From NCBI GenBank assembly GCA_964597305.1, contig CAZQWU010000037.1, positions 1 through 11,846 of the forward strand: 11,846 nucleotides of DNA, read 5' to 3'. This DNA is from UBA7398 sp964597305. GTDB lineage: Bacteria > Actinomycetota > Actinomycetes > Nanopelagicales > Nanopelagicaceae. This document shows, piece by piece, positions 7,300 to 11,846 of the stretch. Positions within the stretch are counted from its first letter, which is position 1. Each line of letters starts with the position of its first letter. The translations under genes and the position numbers were made by a program. Below the pieces are notes generated by a model that searched no databases, was not told where the DNA came from, and saw only the letters and a list, made by a program, of their open reading frames with translations.

Positions 7300-7317
7300 T
7301 TCACCACTATGGTGAAA
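7299..7317. repeat. Perfect palindrome (8-bp arms, 3-nt centre) over the phosphatase start codon
   Basis: TTTCACCA (7299-7306), centre CTA, TGGTGAAA (7310-7317). The arms are exact reverse complements and the ATG start at 7309-7311 lies in the middle. It overlaps the expected -35 position of the divergent tRNA-Leu promoter. It could be an operator for a dimeric regulator or an mRNA hairpin masking the start; neither is proven. Confidence 0.6.
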
Positions 7318-8127
7318 AAAGTGGCGAGAAATTCGATAGAGCGCCCGACAGACTCTGAATTCTTTTTCTCGCCAGTGCGCGCACGGTCTGATATTGGAAA
7401 AGTACGCGATGGAAATGAAGACTCTGCTTTTATTTCTCGATCGGCGCTTGCCGTCGCTGATGGAATGGGCGGACATGTTGGTGGCGAAATTGCCTCACGG
7501 ATTGCCATACAAACATTCGCTGCTGGATTGAAAATTTTCTCGCAAGGGGACCTTGATACTGATTCTCGAGAAGACTTACTTCTCAACCTTACTCACGATG
7601 TTGATCATGCAATCATGCGCGAAATTGCCGCCAAACCGGAAATGGAAGGGATGGGAACCACTCTTACATCCGTCGCAATAATCGGATCGAATGTATTGCT
7701 TCTCCATATCGGAGATTCGCGTTGCTACCGCATTCGAAAAAAGAAGATTACTCAACTCTCGGTTGATCACACCATTATGCAAGAGCTGCTTGATCAAGGG
7801 CGAATTACTCACGATGAAATAGCAGACCACCCGCAACGATCTTTTCTTACACAAGCATTAATGGGAAAAGGTGAAATAACGCCGATCTTAATTTCTTTTC
7901 CAGCCGAACTAGATGACATTTATCTTCTCTGTAGCGATGGACTTTCTGGGGTTCTCTCCGATTCACTCATTCGTGACTGCATCATTGAATCTGACTTAGA
8001 AGATGCCGTGAATTCTCTTATTACTAAGGCATATGAACGAGGTGCGCCTGATAATGTGACGGTGGTTGTCGGTGTGATCTCTAAAAATTCCCACGTTGAT
8101 CATCAATTTTTTGGTGCTGCACAATGA
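7309..8127 (+). CDS. PP2C-family Ser/Thr protein phosphatase (PstP-like, catalytic domain only)
   Basis: 272-aa metal-dependent phosphatase that should reverse PknB phosphorylation. PPM/PP2C motifs in order: RSDIGKVRDGNEDS with metal ligand Asp38, VADGMGGHVGGE with Asp51, GMGTTLTSV (115-122), LLHIGDSRCYRI (131-142), LTQALMG (180-186), LLCSDGLSGVLSD with Asp210, and GAPDNVTVVV with Asp248. Unlike mycobacterial PstP (about 514 aa with a transmembrane helix and extracellular tail), this protein ends right after the catalytic domain and shows no membrane segment, so it is predicted to be cytosolic. No SD precedes the ATG; GTG at 7312 would be an alternative with no effect on the domain. The TGA overlaps the pknB ATG by 4 nt, so the pair is made together. 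Confidence 0.94.
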   Translation: MVKKVARNSIERPTDSEFFFSPVRARSDIGKVRDGNEDSAFISRSALAVADGMGGHVGGEIASRIAIQTFAAGLKIFSQGDLDTDSREDLLLNLTHDVDHAIMREIAAKPEMEGMGTTLTSVAIIGSNVLLLHIGDSRCYRIRKKKITQLSVDHTIMQELLDQGRITHDEIADHPQRSFLTQALMGKGEITPILISFPAELDDIYLLCSDGLSGVLSDSLIRDCIIESDLEDAVNSLITKAYERGAPDNVTVVVGVISKNSHVDHQFFGAAQ

Positions 8128-9680
8128 AAAATAGAATTCTCGGTGGACGGTATCAACTGCAGCAAATGATTGGCACCGGCGGTATGGCAGATGTTTATCT
8201 CGCTCACGATAATCGACTTGCTCGTGAAGTTGCAGTAAAAGTATTACGCAGCGATCTTGCCAACGACACAACATTCCTTGCCCGATTTAGAAAAGAAGCA
8301 CTTGCTGCAGCTGCGCTCAACCATTCAGGAATTGTTTCGGTATTTGATTCTGGTGAAGAGAGTGACAATGGTCGCCATACTCCGTACATCGTTATGGAAT
8401 ATGTATCGGGTCAAACACTTCGAGAAATACTCCATCGTGGCGACCGACTCCCATTTCAGAGAGCAATTGAGATTGTTGAAGGAATTTTGCTCGCGCTTCA
8501 ATATTCACATCACAACGGAATCATTCATCGCGACATCAAGCCAGGAAACGTCATGATTACTGATTCAGGGGCTGTGAAAGTGATGGATTTTGGCATCGCC
8601 CGTGCACTTGACGATATCGGCGCAACGATGACAAACACGTGGAACGTTATCGGTACCGCGCAATATCTCTCGCCGGAACAAGCCACCGGAGATCAATCAG
8701 ATTCGCGTAGTGATCTTTATTCTGTCGGCTGCGTTTTTTATGAACTGATCACTGGCAAAGCACCATTTACTGGTGATACTCCAGTAGCAATCGCTTACCA
8801 ACACGTCTCATCACCGGTAGTGCCACCATCTCAAGTACTCAATAGCCTTTCACCTGAAGTAGATAATTTCATTGCCATTGCGCTGGCTAAAAATCCCAAA
8901 GATCGCTACCAGGATGCGCTGTCTATGCTTGATGACCTTAAACGATTATCACGCGGTGAAGCGATTACTCGAGAATTGCCTAAGAAAAAAAATTCACGGC
9001 GCTGGATTTCCGTTGTTGCCGCAGTCATCATTGTTCTTGCTAGTTTTGCGATCGGGTCAACGTTCTTTCGCGGATCTAATAATTTAAGCGCGGGCCTTCC
9101 TAATGTTGTGGGATTAACAGAACCTGAGGCTCGACAACTTCTTCAAGGATTTACCATCGTCATACAACGAGCTCATGATCCTCGAATTCCTATTGATCGA
9201 GTCGTTGCGCAACTTCCGCTAGCAACTTCAAAGGTGTCACAAGGATCAAGCGTCACTCTTACCCTCTCTGATGGTCCAGGCGATGCTGTTGTCCCGGTAG
9301 ATATTGTTGGTAAATCGCTGGAGCAAGCTCGTGTATTACTTGTGCAAGCAGGTTTAGTTCTGCAACGCACTAATGCAGTTGATTCCGATGCCACGCCTGG
9401 AACTGTTATCGCTTCCTATCCAAATCCTGGTACAACGATTTCTGCTGGTAGTGGCGTAGTTCTTGATATTGCAAGCGGAAACGTCAAGGTTCCATCCTTG
9501 GTAGGGCTAACTGAAATTCAAGCTCGCACGTTATTAACACAGGCAGGTTTCTTGGTCAGAATCGTTAATGCCTACGATGCATCATTGCCGCTCGGTGCGG
9601 TTATTGCGCAAGCACCCGATGCAGATACCGTCAAAACTATTGGAAGCCCGGTAACTATCACTATTAATTCCCAAAGCTAG
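8124..9680 (+). CDS. pknB: Transmembrane Ser/Thr protein kinase with three PASTA domains
   Basis: 518-aa PknB-type receptor kinase that senses peptidoglycan fragments or lipid II outside and phosphorylates division and cell-wall proteins inside. Kinase domain about 10-275: glycine loop IGTGGMADVY (16-25), ATP-binding Lys39 in EVAVKV, catalytic HRDIKPGN (135-142), DFG (155-157), activation-loop threonines 168, 170 and 172 ahead of IGTAQYLSPEQ. A basic stretch KKKNSRR (287-293) precedes one transmembrane helix (about 294-314). Outside follow three PASTA repeats, about 323-383, 388-450 and 453-516; M. tuberculosis PknB has four. The ATG sits inside ATGA with the phosphatase stop. Downstream is a short convergent gap to pabA. 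Kinase and PASTA calls are secure. Confidence 0.96.
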   Translation: MKNRILGGRYQLQQMIGTGGMADVYLAHDNRLAREVAVKVLRSDLANDTTFLARFRKEALAAAALNHSGIVSVFDSGEESDNGRHTPYIVMEYVSGQTLREILHRGDRLPFQRAIEIVEGILLALQYSHHNGIIHRDIKPGNVMITDSGAVKVMDFGIARALDDIGATMTNTWNVIGTAQYLSPEQATGDQSDSRSDLYSVGCVFYELITGKAPFTGDTPVAIAYQHVSSPVVPPSQVLNSLSPEVDNFIAIALAKNPKDRYQDALSMLDDLKRLSRGEAITRELPKKKNSRRWISVVAAVIIVLASFAIGSTFFRGSNNLSAGLPNVVGLTEPEARQLLQGFTIVIQRAHDPRIPIDRVVAQLPLATSKVSQGSSVTLTLSDGPGDAVVPVDIVGKSLEQARVLLVQAGLVLQRTNAVDSDATPGTVIASYPNPGTTISAGSGVVLDIASGNVKVPSLVGLTEIQARTLLTQAGFLVRIVNAYDASLPLGAVIAQAPDADTVKTIGSPVTITINSQS

Positions 9681-9684
9681 TTTT

Positions 9685-9702
9685 ATTGAGGATTTTTATC
9701 TC
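9685..9702. terminator. Weak hairpin in the pknB/pabA convergent gap
   Basis: Between the two stop codons the sequence TGAG-G-ATTTTTA-T-CTCA can fold into a stem of 4-5 bp, and T runs lie on both strands (TTTTAT after pknB; AATAAAA on the far side). An overlapping palindrome GAATTAATTC (9704-9713) covers the pabA stop. The position suits a bidirectional terminator, but the stem is short and AT-rich. Confidence 0.25.
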
Positions 9703-9706
9703 AGAA

Positions 9707-10327
9707 TTAATTCCTCACAATTAATGGAGATAACCCCTCTGATCGTTGTCGGGCATTGCGGTCACCACATTCGACCAACCAATTTCCCAATATGGTGTAG
9801 CCCTGTTCCGTCAGTACCGACTCGGGATGAAATTGAAGACCAAATAATGGTTGCGTTCGGTGGCGAATAGCCATGATGACACCACTTTCGGTTTTTCCTA
9901 CAACATCAAAAACGTCTGGAAGAGTTGTGATAGCAAGCGAGTGGTATCTACCAACTTTAAGTGGTGAGTTAATGTCTTTTAATATCCCAGATTTATCATG
10001 GCTCATCATCGAAGTTTTACCGTGCAACAATTCAGTCGCCTGTGACACTACTCCTCCGAAAGCAACTGCTAATACTTGTTGTCCCAGGCAGACTCCAAGT
10101 AATGGCTTATTGGTGCGCGCGCATTCTCGAGCAATGTCAATACTTTTGCCCGCGCCTTCGGGGTTCCCAGGTCCAGGCGAAATAAGTACGCCGTCATAAC
10201 GCGTTAATGATTCGACATCGTCAATCGCATCATTCTTCACAACATCGCACTCGGCCCCTAAATTGCGAAGATAGTCGACGAGATTAAATACAAATGAATC
10301 GAAGTTGTCGATGACAAGTATTTTCAT
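9707..10327 (-). CDS. pabA: Class I glutamine amidotransferase, aminodeoxychorismate/anthranilate synthase component II
   Basis: About 206-aa amidotransferase subunit that hydrolyses glutamine and delivers ammonia to a chorismate-using partner (PabB for folate or TrpE for tryptophan). Seen: ILVIDNFDSFVFNLVDYL at the N-terminus, oxyanion segment SPGPGNPEGAG (51-61, counted from the GTG at 10330), nucleophile Cys81 in GVCLGQQ, and the His168/Glu170 pair in LQFHPES. No synthase partner is in the window, and this orphan next to pknB is annotated trpG or pabA in other Actinobacteria; the two cannot be separated by sequence alone. ATG at 10327 is preferred over the adjacent GTG at 10330 because AGAAGG (10335-10340) is spaced 7 nt from the ATG. 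It runs against pknB (convergent) and away from crgA (divergent). Confidence 0.92.
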   Translation of the reverse strand: MKILVIDNFDSFVFNLVDYLRNLGAECDVVKNDAIDDVESLTRYDGVLISPGPGNPEGAGKSIDIARECARTNKPLLGVCLGQQVLAVAFGGVVSQATELLHGKTSMMSHDKSGILKDINSPLKVGRYHSLAITTLPDVFDVVGKTESGVIMAIRHRTQPLFGLQFHPESVLTEQGYTILGNWLVECGDRNARQRSEGLSPLIVRN

Positions 10328-10334
10328 CACATCA

Positions 10335-10340
10335 CCTTCT
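10335..10340 (-). promoter_or_regulatory. Shine-Dalgarno of pabA that decides its start
   Basis: The minus strand reads AGAAGG, then TGATGTG, then ATG. The 7-nt spacing favours ATG at 10327; the in-frame GTG three bases earlier would be only 4 nt away. The remaining 114 nt up to crgA show no confident pabA promoter. Confidence 0.6.
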
Positions 10341-10442
10341 CCCCACGCCTTCTCTCACTACCTTCTCTGCATTCCTTTAATTCATTTTCCTTGCAAACCT
10401 TTTTGAACGCTACCTCTAGTAGGCCGGTGAAGAAGTTTCGTG

Positions 10443-10448
10443 TATCTT
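10443..10448 (+). promoter_or_regulatory. Putative -10 box giving a leaderless crgA mRNA
   Basis: TATCTT (TANNNT form) ends 6 nt before the crgA ATG at 10455, so a transcription start 7 nt after the box coincides with the A of the start codon. The intervening CGCCCC contains no SD. No -35-like hexamer lies at the right distance, which is common for actinobacterial leaderless promoters. The box would overlap the upstream in-frame GTG at 10440, arguing against that start. Confidence 0.5.
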
Positions 10449-10454
10449 CGCCCC

Positions 10455-10712
10455 ATGCCTAAATCAAAGGTCCGCAAAAAGAAGAATACGTATGTTCCCG
10501 CTGAAGTCATGGAGCATGAACATGAGGAGCTAGAGAGTCCACGCTGGCTCGCTCCAGTCATGGTTGGCGCATTCCTTCTCGGACTAATCTGGATCGTGGT
10601 CTTCTATGTGTCTCAGACCTTGTACCCAATCCCGGGTATTGGTGCGTGGAACATGCTCGTAGGGTTTGCTTTTATCGGCGTTGGGTTTTCGCTCGCCACT
10701 AAGTGGCGATAG
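10455..10712 (+). CDS. crgA: Cell division protein CrgA
   Basis: 85-aa small membrane protein of the actinobacterial divisome; in mycobacteria it bridges FtsZ, FtsQ, FtsI and others and in Streptomyces it restrains FtsZ ring formation. The N-terminus MPKSKVRKKK is strongly basic and cytosolic, followed by a linker with acidic residues, PRWLAPVMV leading into helix 1 (about 34-56), a short loop YPIPGIGAWN, and helix 2 (about 62-80), ending KWR. Length matches the family (84-93 aa). An in-frame GTG lies 5 codons upstream at 10440, but the ATG is chosen because MPKSK is the family start and a -10-like box overlaps the GTG. It lies beside pknB and pabA, as in the mycobacterial and streptomycete oriC-proximal cluster. 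Confidence 0.95.
   Translation: MPKSKVRKKKNTYVPAEVMEHEHEELESPRWLAPVMVGAFLLGLIWIVVFYVSQTLYPIPGIGAWNMLVGFAFIGVGFSLATKWR
10693..10709 (+). terminator. Strong hairpin at the 3' end of crgA, possible terminator
   Basis: TCGCCACT-A-AGTGGCGA is a perfect inverted repeat covering the last codons of crgA just before its TAG. As RNA it forms a 7-bp stem with loop UAA, five pairs being G-C. The sequence after it (TAGCTTCAATACCTCTTCT) is pyrimidine-rich but has no clean T tract, so intrinsic termination is possible rather than certain; it may instead protect the 3' end. Confidence 0.38.
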
Positions 10713-10740
10713 CTTCAATACCTCTTCTATAGGCCCGTTA

Positions 10741-10758
10741 AATTACAAGGCTGTAATT
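10741..10758. repeat. AT-rich inverted repeat in the crgA/rhomboid gap
   Basis: AATTACA (10741-10747), loop AGGC, TGTAATT (10752-10758): perfect 7-bp arms. It lies between two convergent genes and abuts the DnaA-box cluster, overlapping its first box by 2 nt. It could act as a weak bidirectional terminator or be an AT-rich part of a DnaA-bound site. No T tract follows on either strand. Confidence 0.45.
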
Positions 10759-10787
10759 CTCCACATGGTGGATAAACCTGTGGATAA
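10757..10787. promoter_or_regulatory. Cluster of three DnaA-box-like 9-mers
   Basis: Box 1, plus strand, TTCTCCACA (10757-10765), one mismatch. Box 2, minus strand, TTATCCACC (10767-10775), one mismatch. Box 3, minus strand, TTATCCACA (10779-10787), perfect match to the DnaA consensus. Boxes 1 and 2 face each other with 1 nt between; boxes 2 and 3 point the same way with 3 nt between. They end exactly at the rhomboid stop codon in a convergent gap where no promoter is needed, so a role in DnaA binding for replication control is more likely than gene regulation. The flanking gene order is that found near oriC in Actinobacteria. Confidence 0.62.
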
Positions 10788-11327
10788 CTAGAAACTCCTA
10801 CGTCGCCCTTTCAACACCCAGGTCACCGCTGCTCCGCCAAGTAATCCACCGAGGTGAGCATGCCAATCAATTCCACTCACCATAAATCCGAGTAGAAAGT
10901 TGAGCAGAATGATGGTTCCAATTGAACGGAAATCAACGCCCATCGCTCGACCAGAGACCGCCAAAGCTCCAAAAAGTCCAAAGATCGCACCTGACGCACC
11001 GATGGAATAAATATTCGGTGCATTCAAAGCAAGCGAGGCACATGAAGCAGCAAGTTGTGAGACCAACAAGATCGCAATGTACTTTCCGCGACCATAGAAA
11101 TTTTCAACTGGCGTGCCTAATAAATGCAGTGAGTACATATTAAAACCTAAGTGAAGTAATCCGCCATGAAGCAGCGCAACAGTGATGAGTCGGTAGTACT
11201 GGCCAGATTCAACTCCAGCACGATAAAGTGCAAACTTACTTTCGTAACTTGGCACCAATAATTGAATTAAGTAACTCGCACAAATGAGAACAATGATTCG
11301 ACTTGTTAACGAGTTAGGTCGACTCAT
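10788..11327 (-). CDS. Rhomboid-family intramembrane serine protease
   Basis: 179-aa integral membrane protease cutting other membrane proteins within the bilayer. Six helices are likely. Catalytic features: HGGLLHLGFNMYSL (54-67) supplying the oxyanion His/Asn of the HxxxN motif (His59, Asn63), GASGAIFGL with nucleophile Ser112, and WHAHLGG with catalytic His158. It is short, with no extra cytosolic domain or zinc finger, ending in a basic tail GRRRSF. The ATG lies 6 nt after the ppiA stop with no SD, so the two genes are probably cotranscribed and translationally coupled. Rhomboid genes between ppiA and crgA are common in Actinobacteria (from memory). Natural substrate unknown. Confidence 0.92.
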   Translation of the reverse strand: MSRPNSLTSRIIVLICASYLIQLLVPSYESKFALYRAGVESGQYYRLITVALLHGGLLHLGFNMYSLHLLGTPVENFYGRGKYIAILLVSQLAASCASLALNAPNIYSIGASGAIFGLFGALAVSGRAMGVDFRSIGTIILLNFLLGFMVSGIDWHAHLGGLLGGAAVTWVLKGRRRSF

Positions 11328-11333
11328 AAGTAA

Positions 11334-11846
11334 TTAAGAAAGTGAAACTGAATTGATCTTAATTGCTTCAATGGGTCGATCTTGTGCACCAGTTTTACAG
11401 GTAGCAATTGCATCAACAACTTTCTGGCTGGCTTCGTCTTTCACTTCGCCAAAAATGGTGTGTTTTCGATTGAGCCATGTTGTTGGCACGACAGTGATGA
11501 AAAATTGTGATCCATTTGTTCCTGGTCCAGCGTTAGCCATCGCCAATAAATAAGGGCGATCAAAGGAGAGTTCGGGATGGAATTCATCGGCAAATTTATA
11601 TCCCGGCCCACCCGTTCCTTTGCCAAGTGGATCGCCACCTTGAATCATAAAATCTTTAATGACGCGATGGAAAATCGTTCCGTCATAGAGGTTTGCGGTT
11701 GTCTTCTCTCCAGTGCGCGGATCCACCCATTCTCGGGCACCACTTGCTAGTTCCACGAAATTTGCCACCGTTTTTGGTGCATGGTTAGGAAATAGCTCGA
11801 TAACGATGTCGCCTTTGGTTGTATGAAGAGTTGCTTGTGTGTATTT
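11334..11846 (-). CDS. ppiA: Cyclophilin-type peptidyl-prolyl cis-trans isomerase (partial, N-terminus beyond the right edge)
   Basis: 170 residues are visible and only a few N-terminal codons are missing (family about 175-182 aa). It catalyses proline isomerisation during folding. The reading frame continues past the internal GTG at 11768 to the window edge: TLHTTKGDIVIELFPNHAPK precedes VANFVELASG, so 11768 is not the start. Cyclophilin motifs: GTIFHRVIKDFMIQGGDP (active-site Arg in FHR, Gln in QGGD), MANAGPGTNGSQFFITV, and WLNRKHTIFGEV. The insert with EWVDPRTGEKTT is typical of the actinobacterial PpiA group. No signal peptide or lipobox is seen in the visible part, so cytosolic. The rhomboid gene follows after 6 nt. 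Confidence 0.96.
   Translation of the reverse strand, partial: KYTQATLHTTKGDIVIELFPNHAPKTVANFVELASGAREWVDPRTGEKTTANLYDGTIFHRVIKDFMIQGGDPLGKGTGGPGYKFADEFHPELSFDRPYLLAMANAGPGTNGSQFFITVVPTTWLNRKHTIFGEVKDEASQKVVDAIATCKTGAQDRPIEAIKINSVSLS

Noticed and set aside
7210..7586. Minus-strand open frames antisense to the phosphatase, one ending in ARVAKWQTRWLQVPVLARV
   Set aside because: One reads through the tRNA-Leu sequence, a standard artefact, and the other is the complement of conserved PP2C codons.
10440..10454. Five-codon N-terminal extension of crgA from GTG
   Set aside because: The family start is MPKSK-like, and the -10 element overlies this stretch.
11334..11768. ppiA starting at GTG 11768
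   Set aside because: Conserved cyclophilin sequence (TLHTTKGDIVIELF, HAPKTV) continues upstream in frame to the right edge, so this internal GTG is not the start.
1..11846. CRISPR arrays, insertion sequences, prophage or defence systems
   Set aside because: No spaced direct repeats, transposase motifs, terminal repeats or phage genes were seen; all genes are core actinobacterial functions.

Overview
The window reads as chromosomal DNA of a streamlined, moderate-GC actinobacterium. The phylum call rests on CrgA (a divisome protein essentially confined to Actinobacteria), a PknB kinase with PASTA repeats beside a PstP-type phosphatase, an actinobacterial Sdh1-type succinate dehydrogenase, and the order and orientations ppiA / rhomboid / crgA / pabA(trpG) / pknB / pstP / tRNA-Leu. 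That series resembles the block downstream of dnaA-gyrA in mycobacteria and streptomycetes. By eye, base composition is roughly mid-40s % GC and gene spacing is tight (many gaps of 0-30 nt or 4-nt overlaps). This would suit a small-genome freshwater lineage such as the acI/Nanopelagicales group, but that placement is inference.

Layout. (1) 1-2549, minus strand: sdhC then sdhA, with sdhA cut by the left edge; sdhB is expected beyond it. (2) 2652-7269, minus strand: an apparent transcription unit reading tRNA-Leu(CAG), glycerophosphodiester phosphodiesterase, pheA, serS, a Cof-type HAD hydrolase, a TRIC/UPF0126 membrane protein and tRNA-Ser(UGA). Seryl-tRNA synthetase and one of its substrate tRNAs are thus on the same strand about 1.5 kb apart. 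(3) 7270-7308: a very short divergent control region with back-to-back -10-like boxes and a perfect 8-bp-arm palindrome over the phosphatase start codon. (4) 7309-9680, plus strand: pstP-like phosphatase and pknB, overlapping by 4 nt. The fhaA/fhaB, rodA, pbpA and pknA genes that usually share this cluster are absent from it. (5) 9707-10327, minus: pabA/trpG-type glutamine amidotransferase. (6) 10455-10712, plus: crgA, probably translated from a leaderless mRNA. (7) 10713-10787: a convergent gap holding an inverted repeat and a tight cluster of three DnaA-box-like 9-mers, one a perfect TTATCCACA, with a second strong hairpin over the crgA stop. (8) 10788-11846, minus: a rhomboid protease and ppiA, the latter cut by the right edge.

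How the genes work together: PknB/phosphatase and CrgA belong to cell-wall synthesis and division control; PheA and PabA/TrpG both act on chorismate-derived aromatic metabolism; SerRS and the two tRNAs serve translation; Sdh feeds the respiratory chain. No CRISPR array, insertion sequence, prophage gene or defence gene is visible, and no stretch above 300 nt lacks a gene. The least ordinary signals are regulatory: the DnaA-box cluster, the tRNA whose 3' end almost touches a GTG start codon, and the reduced pstP-pknB operon.
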